From Marchantia polymorpha subsp. ruderalis (Eukaryota > Streptophyta > Marchantiopsida > Marchantiales > Marchantiaceae), in NCBI GenBank assembly GCA_037833965.1, contig AP031357.1:22588001-22652000 (forward strand): a stretch of DNA of 64,000 nt, in the 5' to 3' direction. How positions within the stretch are numbered: position 1 is the first letter of the stretch; every line of letters begins with the position of its first letter. The notes under the pieces are model-generated. The model ran no database searches, was not told the origin of the DNA, and saw only the letters and a program-made list of their open reading frames with translations. Below, in pieces: positions 25,019-38,057 of this stretch. The position numbers were made by a program, and so were the translations under genes.

Positions 25019-25812
25019 CAGTAGTCTCTCGGTTAAGTACGCATTTTTTTTGCACAAAAATAGGGTTTAACCCATGACATGTCGTTCATTTGGTTTACGG
25101 TCAAAAATTGTTACTCCTCCTGGTGGTTGTCTCGTATCTGATTAGAAGCGTCAACCTCTCGTGGTTGATATATACTTGTTTAACATTAGAGACAAACTCT
25201 CATAGTAGAGGAAAAAGCAAGCCACTATCGCAAAATGAAAAAAAGATTAGATCATTTTTTTAGGTTTAAGATTATATTGGGCTATAACAGCTAACATGGC
25301 TAGAGTCCATGATAAAATTTCAAATCTTTCTCCTTTTACAAATTTCAAATCATTCTCCTTTAGAAGCAACACCTTTTACAACTCACTTGGCAATCAAATA
25401 TGACTTAGCAATTACAAATATGTGCTGGAGTACATATATGAAATCAATAAACTCAATGCAATATTTTTTTATTTGACGGTGTTAATAGATGTTAGAAGAG
25501 TGAGATTAAAAAATCTTCTCTTTGACTTCATCATACATTAACTCAATTTAGCTTTGTGATTTAATCTGTTTGTCTCATCTTCATGATCAAGTCACTTGCA
25601 AGTTCGAGCTCTTCCAATGGAATCATGATTTTGCTTAGTTTCTCTATGATATCAAATAGTGCCCAGTCATTTAGGAGTGTTCATATAAGGTTCCTTTGAC
25701 ATTACACTCAAATCAAACGATTAGGAAGTCAATTTTCTTAAGTACGCACCTCTCGGTTAAGTACGCACGGCACTCCCGGGTTCAAAATTCATACTTAACC
25801 GGGAGACTACTG
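25019..25812. mobile_element. Non-autonomous pogo/Tigger-like DNA transposon
   Basis: The terminal inverted repeats start CAGTAGTCTCTCGGTTAAG on the left. On the right they end as the inverse of CAGTAGTCTCCCGGTTAAG. The element is 794 bp long and flanked by TA on each side, the Tc1/mariner target duplication. CAG-starting termini followed by CTCGGTTAAGTACGCA match the style of pogo/Tigger ends. Extra copies of the GGTTAAGTACGCAC motif lie just inside the right end. No transposase frame is present, so this is a MITE-like deletion derivative. Inverted similarity continues about eight bases beyond the presumed ends, so the exact boundary is slightly uncertain. Confidence 0.75.
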
Positions 25813-28800
25813 TACTTGCAATGTGTTCATGATGACTTTAGATTTTTGTAATTTTTTTTAAAGGTTTAATATCAAAATATTCTTATTGCATCAAGTGAAT
25901 TTAACATTTATTAATGTTAAATATATTTTTAGTTACAATAGCATGTAATCACCAAAAGTATTATGATGAAAAATAAAAGTCCAACATACTCTTTATCATG
26001 TATGCACAAGAATCAAGTATATTTAAACTGAAATCATGAGTATTTTGAAATTATCCATTTGTTTTTTAATAAGCTAAGTAATTGTTTTTGTCAATACAAA
26101 AATTATATGGATTTTACGTAATTCACATCTTTATGTTGTATGAATTTATTGACCATCAACTATATATATACATACAAAATATATATAATTAATCATTAAC
26201 ATTTTCTTTAAGGTTGTAAATACATAAACACAACAAAGAGTTTCAATAATTCAAAAATTTAACCAACTTTCAAATTTTAATGTCAAGCAAACATTGAATC
26301 TCTCTACATTGTCGCATCGTATTCAAGTGTATCAAAAAAAATTAGAGATTTATTATCTAAGGATTGTTCATTTAATCAAAGCTATATCATTATCATCATT
26401 ATGAAATTTATCAATAATTCTAAGTGAGTTATATCCGTACATTTGTCAAACTATTCAAGAGCACAAGTAATACTACTATTCATATCTTAATTAAATGAAT
26501 TTTTTTTCTTCAAGTGTTGGCATGGGTTGAAGTTAGCCTGTGTTTTCATACTTCTGAAATAAATTTAATCCAAAAATTTTCTTTTCTAATGAAACAATTC
26601 GTTGTCACTTTGAAAATCATCGAAATCAAATAAAATTCTATATTTGTAGGAAAGAAAGAAATCTTTTTTTGATAGAGTCACAAGCTTGATTTTACTCTTC
26701 TATTTTTACAAATTACATTCATTAAACATTTATAGACGATTAACTTACACGTGAATAAATTGAATCATTTGTAAATATTTTGATCACTTTGACATCCAAA
26801 TCCAATACGATTTTATAATAATATATTCTCAGAAAAGGAAAATGCATTTTAGAATTACATTATTAAAATATGAAAAGATCATATGCAGTATAACCAAAAA
26901 CTGCAAAACAGTTGTATTAGTTGGCAGTTTCTAGCTTGAAATTTATTTTATTAAAAGAAAATCGTTTTATCAAATAAGCTAGCTTGTTCATAATTTTTGC
27001 ATTCAAAATTTCTGTGAAACATTTCATTGATATATTTTTATTTTTTATTTTTATTTATGATTGAATAATGATTAATCAGTGGTTCAGCAACATCATTTAA
27101 TTGTACACTTTATATTTGTGATATGATAATATATTTTATGTTTTTATTGAATAATAAAAACATATTTTAATTTTTTCATTTGTTTATGATTTGACGATAT
27201 CCGATTGTAAATTTTCACAATTTTACCAATTTTATAGTCGAATTGGGTTTCTATCTCTTCAAAGGTGTAAAAATCTTGGATTTTTAGTATTGAATATGTA
27301 TAAACATATCAAATAATTATTGATCAAAGATTTCAATTGAAGATTCTAAAATGTGAACACTGTAAAGTATGAATCTAAATCATCACTATTTTTCTAAATT
27401 ACAATGTCTCATTAGAACTACGCATTTTGAATAAATTAGTCTTTAATGAATTTTTAGCACATGATTCTTGCAAAATTTTATTCTATCATATTGTGATACA
27501 AAATTTTTAAAAAGAAATTTTATTTTTCATAATTATTTATATTCAGTTTGATTTTTTTACTCATGTAGGTCTGTATTAACAGATTCCATTATATTTTGGC
27601 ACATGTAAATTTTAGTGATTATTTTATTTCAAATAAATATTTGTTCATACAATAATGGAGAATAACTAGAATTTCTTTTTATAGAAATACGAATCCATCA
27701 TATCCAAAAGTATAAACTTTTTCTTATGTAAGAAATATATTTAAAATTAATTGATATGCGCACAGAAAAATAACAATCAAGTATAAATTATAAATTTATT
27801 TTATATTATACATGAGATTTGAACATGTGCAATTCATATTACTTTCACATTTTTTCATTCAGATTAAGTGTGATGTATGTATTATTATTCTTAAAAAAAC
27901 ATAATTATCATCAATAAAGTAAATTTCCTTTTATTATGTGTATAATTTTTGTTAATTGGTTTCAAATTTTTTACAAAATTATTTTTTATTTGTCAATTTT
28001 TTTCACACTTTCAACCGACCAAACTCATTCGATCTTTTGAATTTTTTTTCTCAATTATATTTGACCTTACATCTCTTTGATCTCATTATTTTACATTTGT
28101 GAATTCGTAATCAAGGTTATAATTTATGAAATTGATGGCAAAAACTGAAACATTATTTTGACTGAAGATCATATATCAATGAAAAAATCATCAACTACAA
28201 TGATCAATCTATTATTATAAAGCAACATTTATGATTAATATTGAATAAATTTAACAATATATTCAACAACTAAAGATTATTCTTTTTATCATTCAACTAG
28301 CTCACTGAATTTGAAATAATTTAACAAAATTTTACGTTGTTTTTTATTTTGAAATCTATCTTTTTCAAAGTTAAATGAATACAATTTGACATTTTTAGGG
28401 AATTTTTTGTTGTTGAAGTTTATCAAATAGTTCAACAAAATGTGTACATGCAATCTTAGAAGTCTCTATTGTGATCAACTTTTATTCAAAGCACAAAAGC
28501 TAGTAACGTTATCATTATAATCATCTATTTTTTGACGATATGATATTATAAATACAATTTTCAAACTTTTATTTTTGGTATATTATTTTATTTTTAATTA
28601 AATATGAAATTAATTTCTGATGATTTTCTACACAAATTTTGAACATGAATTTTATCATACAGTTTGAGGTTAAGAAAAAAGAAACTGATCTTAAATTGTT
28701 TTTGTTTCACCTGAATTCACATTATCATTGTGTTGGGAAAAATGTTGAATTGAAAAATTTTGTGATCAACTCAAAAATGATCACAAAATTTTTCAGGTTT

Positions 28801-31280
28801 GAGTTGACATGTTATCAATCATTATTCTCAAATTATTGATTGATCAACATTTTTTTGTCAAAATGTTCAATGTCATTGATTAATATTTTCAGAATGTTAT
28901 TTATTCATTAATGTTTAAATTTTACGTTCATAGTCAATGATTGAAGCTGTAAAGTGTCAGTTTTCAATATATTTGGGGTTGTAGCATGTCAATCTACATT
29001 GTCATTTATTGTTAAATCTAACTTTCACTTGCTTATTTATTCCGGGTATCAGAATTTACCCAATCGTGCGATCGTGTTTATTTGCTTGATACTCTCAATG
29101 GTGATGCTGAATTTGTAAAAACTTGACTTTTCAAACCTTTCATTGCTTCCCGTCTTTGTTTTTTCAACAATCTTGATTTTGCTATGACTCGTTCGATAAG
29201 ATATTGATATATGCATAAATAATCTTCTTGTTATGTTTTGCTAACCCTCTTCATTAATCTTGATTGATAATGATTACCCTAATCTTCAATAATAATTATA
29301 ATTAAGTATTCAGATTCAAGGTGACAACATGTCACATCAGTCAAGGGGGACGTGAACCCACTCACACTAAAAAAAATAACGGAAATTTAACATATATAAT
29401 ACACAAATCACTTTCGGATGTAATAAAAAATCATAAAATTGTCTTCAAAATTCTAAAAAGTACAATTTATAGTATTTTTTATATAATGATGACATTCTTA
29501 TTAATTTCACTCATTTGAGTAAAGCTAATCTGATTTATATATTTTCTAAATACATTAATTTAATGATATAAATAAATATATATTCTATCTAAAAATAATA
29601 TATATTCAATTAAAAATATAGTGTAGAAAATCAACGAAATTAATACGTTCAAATAATTATATTTTCATTATGTTACCTAACTAATTCAATTGATCATACG
29701 TTGACTTCCTGTAACAAATCAAAACACGAATGTAAATGACAAAAGTTTCAATTAATTTTTTATTTAAATTCTAAGCATTACAAGATGTGAATTTTATGTT
29801 TAAAAAATAAATTAATTACTACAGAATAACGTGGATTCTTTATTTAATATGTGATTTACAGTCTGATAACATACTATACCACCAACTAAGTAACTCATCT
29901 GTCCTATCTTCACACTCTCAACAGCGACGGACAATCAACTAGTATGTTGATATATCGTCTTTACTGCTTCTAGTTCACGTTTGCTACTGGCACATCCCAA
30001 GAGTCAAGACCTCGTACAGTAGATGAGTGTATTCAGAGGGTCTTTCCCAGTGGTGACAATCAATTCAGACCTGAATTGAGATTCGTTCTCGATCGGTAAA
30101 GAACATGTACGATCAATTTACGTAGCTACGTACAAAGAAGTCATTGCTGGTGCAGATGTACTTAGCACTTCATCTGATCGACGTGCTTCGTACGCACATT
30201 CATCTCATCGGGATTTACTGCATGGTAGTAACTTTTCATCATCTTCCATCAAAAGTTTATCAAAAGTACGACATTAAACGATCAGAAAATATGGCACGTC
30301 TAGACGAGTTCGATGAGGGTCATATACTACGTGTACACATCATTGATAACACCTTCCATTTTCCTCCATGAGAGACTGGGCAGTAATTCTACAGAAACAT
30401 GGAGTGAGTAGATTCACATGAGGAATTTCTGCAGAAGATTTTCTGCCGATCATAACATGGACGAACAGGCACGTGGCGATTTATTGATTTTCTCCCAAAA
30501 CTGAGAATTCCGGAATTGGTCGTAATGTCCCCGAGATCGACGCTTACAGGTATAAATGTACTGGAGAAATTCCAACCTCTACTCGAATTCAATGCTCGAA
30601 GAGACTTCTAAATTCTTCGGCCTAATCTAAAAGTGCAATTGTGCACACGATCTGATTCTCCAAATGAAGGACTATCTTCTCTCGAGGCGACGTGGCGATT
30701 GTAGAATGTTCGCGTAGACATCGCTCGAAGGAAAATACAAACACTATCGAGTCTATGTGTATGAGCACCGAACATTGCTCGCCCATTCCAAGAGCCGCAT
30801 TTGACAGTAATGCATTCGTGGGAGTTTCAGCAAACTAAACGCTGATTTCAGGCGCCAATTCACATTGGTTCAACTACCGTGATGAGAAAGATCTGAGGAA
30901 ATGATAATTACTTGCTCGGATATCTGATACAAACTCTTATCCACAACTGGGATGAGAGAGTAAAATGTCTACTTTCTATACCGCTCTGCTTCGCAAAAGG
31001 GTTTGGCACAGCCGGCCTTTCTATATTCATTATTTGGCCAGCCAGACTCCGTGACGATCTAGAAGCGTTAATTTGACTTCAAGCCCACGTTCAACACTCA
31101 ACTATGTACAAAATGTTGAATCGGTGAAAGAAACCTCTAGAGGTGAAACGTACCCCAATGAGTGAAGGGTCCAGGCTCGAGCTCCTAGCAGGTCACCAAG
31201 TTGGATCCGATCGAGTAAGCTGGCAATCAGCACGAGAAATGGTCTACACTGCAGTTTTGTGACAAGGACACGCTGTGCAC
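25813..31280. other. AT-rich desert between the transposon and H2B
   Basis: Very AT-rich to about 29.8 kb, then more balanced up to the H2B 3' side. Only short open frames occur (for example 28639-28839, 30144-30371), with no recognisable domain. A strong hairpin lies at 28752-28794. It is probably old repeat DNA decayed beyond recognition. Confidence 0.5.
28752..28794. repeat. Perfect 17-bp-stem hairpin
   Basis: The left arm (28752-28768) and right arm (28778-28794) are exact reverse complements, with the core TTTTGTGATCA, separated by nine bases. A perfect 17-bp stem is longer than expected by chance even in AT-rich DNA. Shorter related motifs (TTGATCAACA, GTTGAATTG) are scattered nearby. 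Confidence 0.85.
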
Positions 31281-31709
31281 TCACGCGCTCGTAAATTTGG
31301 TGACAGCCTTGGTACCTTCAGAAACGGCATGCTTCGCCAGCTCTCCGGGTAGAATCAGCCTTACCGCTGTTTGGATCTCACGTGAGGTGATGGTGGGCTT
31401 CTTATTATAGCGCGCTAGTCTGGCAGCTTCCTGAGCCAGCTTCTCGAAGATGTCGTTGATGAAGGAATTCATAATTCCCATAGCCTTGGACGAAATTCCC
31501 ATCTCATGATGGACCTGCTTCAACACCTTGTAGATGTAGATCTTGTAAGTCTCCGTCCCCTTCTTCACTTTCTTCTTTTTCGAGTCCTTCGACTCCTTGC
31601 CACTGGCCGAAGCCGGCTTCTTCTCGGCTTTCGGCCTTCCCTTCATGGGCTTCTTCTCCCCCTTCTTTCCGCCCTCCTTCTTCTCCGGCTCCGGACTCTT
31701 GGGCGCCAT
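31281..31709 (-). CDS. HTB: Histone H2B
   Basis: Core nucleosomal histone, intronless, 142 residues. The first 50 residues are a Lys/Pro/Glu-rich plant-type tail beginning MAPK. The histone fold follows from about residue 52 ([15 protein letters not shown]) through [20 protein letters not shown] and [21 protein letters not shown]. It ends in [12 protein letters not shown], where Lys138 matches the conserved C-terminal monoubiquitination site. Plant H2B usually reads VHPD(T/I)G at the loop before helix 2. Here residues 66-71 read VHHEMG, three substitutions in an otherwise invariant stretch. The start lies in a CGCCATGGC context. The gene stands alone, with no partner histone gene in the window. 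Confidence 0.97.
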   Translation of the reverse strand: MAPKSPEPEKKEGGKKGEKKPMKGRPKAEKKPASASGKESKDSKKKKVKKGTETYKIYIYKVLKQVHHEMGISSKAMGIMNSFINDIFEKLAQEAARLARYNKKPTITSREIQTAVRLILPGELAKHAVSEGTKAVTKFTSA

Positions 31710-31927
31710 GGCGATCGATGCCCAGCGCTCGATCCGACTCCAATTCCTCCCGCACTGCGCTCTCCTCCGCCCCGATCCACCGAAGAATCAACCGAAATCC
31801 CAAAATTGAAATCGGATCCGAAATCCTGCGTGCTGACCGAGCTTCCTCGCTTTCCACTCGCGCCTGCCGGTCGCCCCGAGCAGACCTAACACTCCTCGAG
31901 TAGCCGAGACGATTTCATACTCAACCC

Positions 31928-31987
31928 ATATATACTGCTTGAGGAAGCAGCGGCCAATGAGATGAGTCTGTGGGAGGGGCACGGATC
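31928..31987 (-). promoter_or_regulatory. H2B promoter elements (TATA, CCAAT, octamer-like)
   Basis: On the coding strand a TATATAT box lies at 31934-31928, about 220 bp upstream of the ATG. An ATTGG (inverted CCAAT) is at 31958-31954. CACGGATC at 31980-31987 matches the plant histone octamer CGCGGATC at seven of eight bases. The TATA position implies a 5' leader of roughly 190 bases. Confidence 0.5.
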
Positions 31988-32152
31988 GAGGGTCACCGCC
32001 GTGGATGTCTACGATCCGACGGATCAGGTATATGGTTTGACTTAATAATTATTAATATTCTCACTTCCGATCATTTTCTACAGATGGGACTATTTTCGCG
32101 CGAAATCGTCACGGGGCCGAGCTTTAGCTTGTGGTCTACTTAACCCCCGTTC

Positions 32153-32177
32153 ACCGGCCCACCGCCGGTGGGCCGGT
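32153..32177. repeat. GC palindrome, perfect 12-bp arms
   Basis: ACCGGCCCACCG and CGGTGGGCCGGT are separated by a single C. Partial further copies of GGTGGGCC follow immediately. It lies between the H2B promoter and AT-rich DNA. Confidence 0.8.
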
Positions 32178-32199
32178 GGGCCACCGGTTGATGTAAAGA

Positions 32200-33964
32200 A
32201 TTAATTAATCGCTCATAATTATTCCTTGATTCGCACATTTTAGGCGGTACGAAATCGAATCGAGGGCCAAGGGACTCGAATAATTTACCCGATGTCGAAC
32301 TATCGTGCTGGAAAATAAATGTATGTGCATTCCGAACGTTTTGATATAATCCATCCGAATATCCGGGTCACATCTCGTCCGAATAAAAAAATAATTCTTT
32401 CGAATTGATGATTAGTCTGTCGTACTTACTGATTACTCATTCCGGATACGTCGGATAATCCAGCCGGAACAAGTGATCTGACCTTTATCGCAAGATCTGC
32501 GTTCACCATCTGATTGATCAGCGGGGTTGATATCAAAATAAGATGGAATTCAACTGGCACTAATTCGATCTCCATCGATATACTACCTCTCACTTCCGAA
32601 GATTTCGCTGTGTACCGGAGCAGGTATTGTCGGCGTGAATCGTAGTGGGTAATTGTACAACAGGTCGAACATATTCTTCTGGGAGATCACATTCAAGGAG
32701 CAAGGACGTGACTGTCACCGATGCTAACCATTGGTCTACCTCGTGAAGATGAGTGATAGCAGTAGAAGTGATGGTATAAATTGTGTGCTATTATTTCGTA
32801 GCATAGCTTGCTTGAGATTAGTAAATTTGAGCTTTCGTACTTTCAACTTGCACTTGCATAAATACAAGTTCATGTCTAAACGCGTAGTTTGGTAGCTTAG
32901 GTGAACAGAGTGATTGGTCATTTTATAAGGTTATTGACTCGACGAGTTTAATTCCTGCTTTATTTATTGTAACTGTGTCGTATGTTTAATAGAATGATAT
33001 ATTTCATATTTTCAGAGTGTAAGTGATAGTGTGATAGGAATTTCGATTTAATGAAGTCAAATTTTACCGATATATCGTTTTTTTCCGTATAATGAGTACT
33101 TTGCATGATTAATTTTGCCCTCTTTTCGTACGGTTCATACGAATACTCTCGTTACTACCAGCTGTACCTATCTTTTCCAGCGAGGAAAAACCATAGTGCA
33201 GAATTTCGTTCGGGATTTTTCCCGTCATTACTTTCACATGTCTGGCAAAGTAACATTTTTTCTTTTCTTCACATTCTACTTCAGATTTTTCATACGTTGA
33301 GATTTGCTTATTTCGGCCAAATAAACAAGGTTTTTTTTACGACCATCGCGCTTAAAAAATTCTTTTCATGCTATCAGTAAGATATTTGGTGTCATTCCCC
33401 CAGGTGTTTTGCTGCCATTCCTCCAATTTCCTTCCTCTCTAGAGTGCGGTATTTCTGATCGAAACAATTCAACATTCACTTTATCATAAACACGCACATC
33501 GACTAATCACTATTCACCAACACGGGTGAAGACATTTACGGCAATATGTTGTAGCAAGCATTCCGGCAGGATGAAAGCAACAAACATCACAAGCAGAGAA
33601 AAAATGGTCAGTTTAAAACTATGCTCAAGTGATAGTTGCCAATTTACTGGAGTACGAATCAGATCAAGGCACATTGAAGTTAAATTCGACGAATAGGGTC
33701 CTGGATCAGCTGAACAGGAGGCTAAGAGGAAAGTTTTCTCCCCTTTGTCATCAAAGACGACGTTTGAATATCCCTTACAACATTCACAGAACACTAGCGC
33801 CTGACCGTCCAGGAGAATCTCTAGCCCAGGAAAAAACATGTGTACAAAGTGCAATTTAGAGGAAATTATCAGTACAAGGGACGGCCTCGAGATCACGGAC
33901 CATCAGAAGCCAACGGATCCCGTCAGCACTTCGAGCTTGCTCGTCAAGAGAGATCTGTCTCAAC
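32200..33964. other. Intergenic region between H2B promoter and PSAL
   Basis: Mildly AT-rich, with no supported gene. The part nearest 33.96 kb should contain the PSAL 3' untranslated region. The open frames at 33105-33380 and 33510-33896 lack any family resemblance. Confidence 0.5.
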
Positions 33965-34890
<926 letters not shown>

Positions 34891-35202
34891 TCAAACTGTT
34901 CGACCGATCTCGCTTGCCAGTTCAATCGAGCTCACTCACTCTCTTCGTATCTCCCTCAGTGGACAGCAGAATCTCTGCGTCTTCTTCAACTATCGACTGA
35001 TTGTGCCCGACGCATGTTCTACTGAACAAAAGCACGCTCTTCGGGAAAGTCGGATTAGCTTCTAATCACGCTTTCCGCTAACCTCTCACTTAGCGCCTAA
35101 TGCACCACTAATCGGCGTCGATCTGGCGAGTCGAACACGCTCCGAGTAGACGGGACTTTGCTTACGCCGAGATTAGTGCGATGCAGCGCCAGATTAGGGC
35201 CA

Positions 35203-35244
35203 GATAAGAGGCGCCACGTGGCGGATCGAAAAGACCGAGATAAG
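35203..35244. promoter_or_regulatory. I-box / G-box / I-box light-response module upstream of PSAL
   Basis: GATAAG at 35203-35208, the palindromic G-box GCCACGTGGC (core 35215-35220) and a second GATAAG at 35239-35244 lie about 320-360 bp upstream of the PSAL ATG. Paired I-box and G-box elements are the classic light-responsive unit of plant photosynthesis genes, bound by MYB-like and bZIP/bHLH (HY5, PIF) factors. No obvious TATA box precedes the gene, which is common for nuclear photosystem I genes. Confidence 0.6.
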
Positions 35245-35299
35245 ATTGTGGATAGCGAGAGGCGCGCCTTCGCTCGCCAATAAGGACGACGTGACTGTG

Positions 35300-36642
35300 C
35301 GCCGTCGCGTTCGTGCGATCAGATAGTGTTTCCGACAGTCTTCGGAGTGAGATTTCCTACGGCCCACCGTCGGGCAGTGGCTCATCGCCTCGGAGCTTGG
35401 CTGGATATCTCGCGATCCAATAAGAAGATGGCCAGCGCGGAAATGCCCAAGATTGTGGATACTCCTTTCCCGTTGGCAGCGCTTAGGCTCTGGCCTTTTA
35501 TCCATCGTTTCTCTATTAGTTCCTCCACATTTGATTTACACGAGCTTTGCTTTCTTCCCTAGCACATTGGTTGTAGAGATAAAACAACGCCAACCCAAAT
35601 ATTGCCTTGCAATAGCTTATACGAGTGTTACACATGTAATTGGATAATTCGTAACATCATCACTACAGAGAATACCAGTACCATAGTTTATAAATTTTTG
35701 GTCAAGTAGGTTGATCATACGTACAAAACTTACTGAAATTTAATATATTATTTTACAAATATTTTGAAATATATATATATATAAGAATTAAAAATATAAT
35801 AAAAACAAAACGTTTTCATCTCCCCTCTTTTTATTTAATTTCTTTGTAAACAAATTAAATATTTTATCTAATGATTGATTTAGTATACATTATCTCTTGA
35901 CGAAATATTTTCATCAAGAATAATTCTGATTTGGAACAAATAATGCCTAAAACAAATCATTCTCAATCATTATCTTATCATGATATTTATCAATCACAAA
36001 CTAAAATTAAATAATAAAAATTTTAAGTATTTTTGGAAAAGTTAGACATTTTCAAGCTTTGTGTAAATATAACAAAAGTAACATAATAACCAAAAAAATT
36101 TACTCGTGAGATACTTCTGATAACAAATCATCTTTTATTTAATTTGAATGTATCAAATGTAATCAATATTTTCACGATATGAAATTTTCTCTCTTTTTAG
36201 AGTCCATGGTATTTTTAAAATGTCATCTTGTCTATGTTATTTGTAATTTATATAGATTTACTCATTTTCAGCAATATATTTTTTATTCATATATTAATTT
36301 TACAATTTAATAATTATTACGATCCTTTTAATCACATATCAAGTTTGTCCATGTAAAATTTTTTTGTATCTAGTCATTTACTTTTTTTAATTCATACAAA
36401 TGGTTAATAATTATCTAATTTGAGTGTCTTACGTAGTTCATCATAATAATTTCTACCTTGATTGCAGAAAATTAATAAAATTTAATTCATATATATTCTG
36501 CCATCATCAAGCTTCTTGATCAGTCAATAAGAATTCTCCGAGTCCTCTTCTATGTTCTGATTGAATTGTGCTTGTTATGTCGTCTTGTCATGCTTTTTTA
36601 AACTGTTGACACTCCACATTATACCAATAACTTGGCGGATCT
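35300..36642. other. Intergenic, turning AT-rich
   Basis: The PSAL upstream region grades into AT-rich DNA from about 35.65 kb, including a short (AT)n near 35.77 kb. No gene is supported. Confidence 0.5.
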
Positions 36643-37022
36643 GAAATTACTTGATGGGAGCCAAGTTGGGTCACTTCACTCTATTGGGTACCATCAAGTA
36701 ATTTGTTCGGTGACCCAACAGAGTAAATTACTTGATGGTACCCAATAGGTTCATGTTCGGGATCCCATCAACGGCCTGCAGACCACCATCAATGATGTTC
36801 CAAGTTATTTCGAATAAAAAGATGAAGTCACGGTTCAAAATCATGGTGCCCCTTGTTTTCTTAGACATGGCTGCGACGGAGTCGCCAAAATACTCTGGCC
36901 CCATAGTGGCGGACAATCCCCACTCTATGAAGCAAATCAGTAGGTTATAAGAACATGGCTGACGGTGGCATTGGAATGGTCCCATCAAGTAAATCAAGCA
37001 AAAGGTCCATCAAGTAAATTTC
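36643..37022. mobile_element. Small terminal-inverted-repeat element (MITE-like), copy 1
   Basis: The left end reads GAAATTACTTGATGGGA. The right end is the inverse of GAAATTTACTTGATGG. Further inverted copies of the terminus lie inside both ends, including a perfect 24-bp inverted repeat. Length is 380 bp with no transposase frame. The same terminus starts the larger element at 37611-38358, so the two belong to one family. Superfamily and target duplication are not clear. Confidence 0.6.
36681..36748. repeat. Perfect 24-bp inverted repeat with 20-base loop
   Basis: 36681-36704 and 36725-36748 are exact reverse complements (core TTGGGTACCATCAAG). The loop carries GTGACCCAAC, whose complement GTTGGGTCAC lies just outside the left arm, so an alternative stem is also possible. 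Confidence 0.9.
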
Positions 37023-37311
37023 TTCCCTCGAAGTTTATTATTTTTCCTTACAAAATATCTTTGTCTTTACAAATTTTAACTCGTGAGCAGTGATTTACCA
37101 ACCTCTAAAAGAATTGCATCATGTCCCTCTGGAGACATCCGATAAAATATTACAAATTTGCATCCTTGTCATGAAAGATACAGGTGCAATTCGAAATCAC
37201 TTTGCAGAAAGGCGTCATCCAAGAGACTGCAACCCCTGAGCAAATGCGAGCAAGGTTGCAGGTTCTTGGTTGCTTTACTTACTAATGAAATAATCAATAT
37301 GGAACCCAGTT

Positions 37312-37353
37312 CTCTTGGAATAACGTGCCCGAAATGGCACGTTATTCCAAGAG
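37312..37353. repeat. Perfect 18-bp-stem hairpin
   Basis: The arms 37312-37329 and 37336-37353 are exact reverse complements (core GGAATAACGTGCC), with the six-base loop CGAAAT. It lies between the two inverted-repeat elements. Confidence 0.9.
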
Positions 37354-37731
37354 CGTTATTCCGTTCTTTGAGCGCGCCTCCGGCGTAGAGCGGGAGCGTT
37401 ACGGCCCAATCCAAAAGGATGAATGGAATCTCGGAACTGTGTAATCCTGCGCACATCTGAGGTTACGCTCAGGCGGGCTAACCTTATGGTGTGTAGGATT
37501 ATGATAGGCCAAAAAGCTCAAAAAATAATTTTTTGCCCGGTTGTTATGATCCATGCATCCCAAAGTAGAAAAAAAGTCTGTCAACTATTTTGAAAACAGG
37601 TGGGATACATAAATTGTTTATTGACACATCAAATTTCAATTTACCCAATGGGACCCAAGGAGTATGTGATTTTGCAGAATTCTAATAAGTGTTCTATTAC
37701 AAGTATGTTCTTGTACATATAAATTCTAATA

Positions 37732-37849
37732 CGCGATTTTAGATTAGATAGATTTCTATGAAAATCCAGATATTTTGCTCACACGAAATTCGCGATTTTA
37801 GATTAGATAGATTTCTATGAAAATCCAGATATTTTGCTCACACGAAATT
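37732..37849. repeat. Perfect 59-bp tandem duplication
   Basis: 37732-37790 and 37791-37849 are identical base for base, beginning CGCGATTTTAGATTAG. The lack of divergence means the duplication is recent, or is an assembly artefact. Confidence 0.92.
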
Positions 37850-38057
37850 CACCACTAGCTAGGTCAACTCTCCCGGGTTGAATATAAATGGGTGTCCGAA
37901 CCTAAACGGTTTAGATGAGAGCGCTCGTTCACCACGATCTAGCAAGCATAAAAATTGAACTTTACTCCTCTTGAAGTCAGCTGTTTTTTAATCTTCTCTA
38001 CGTTACCGTGCCATTCTTCTTAAGAAAGTGGTTCAACAGGGCCGGACTTTGCGCAGC

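Noticed and set aside
31504-31889. Open frames on the opposite strand and in other phases across H2B
   Set aside because: Shadows of the Lys-rich H2B coding sequence; the minus-strand 142-residue frame is unambiguous.
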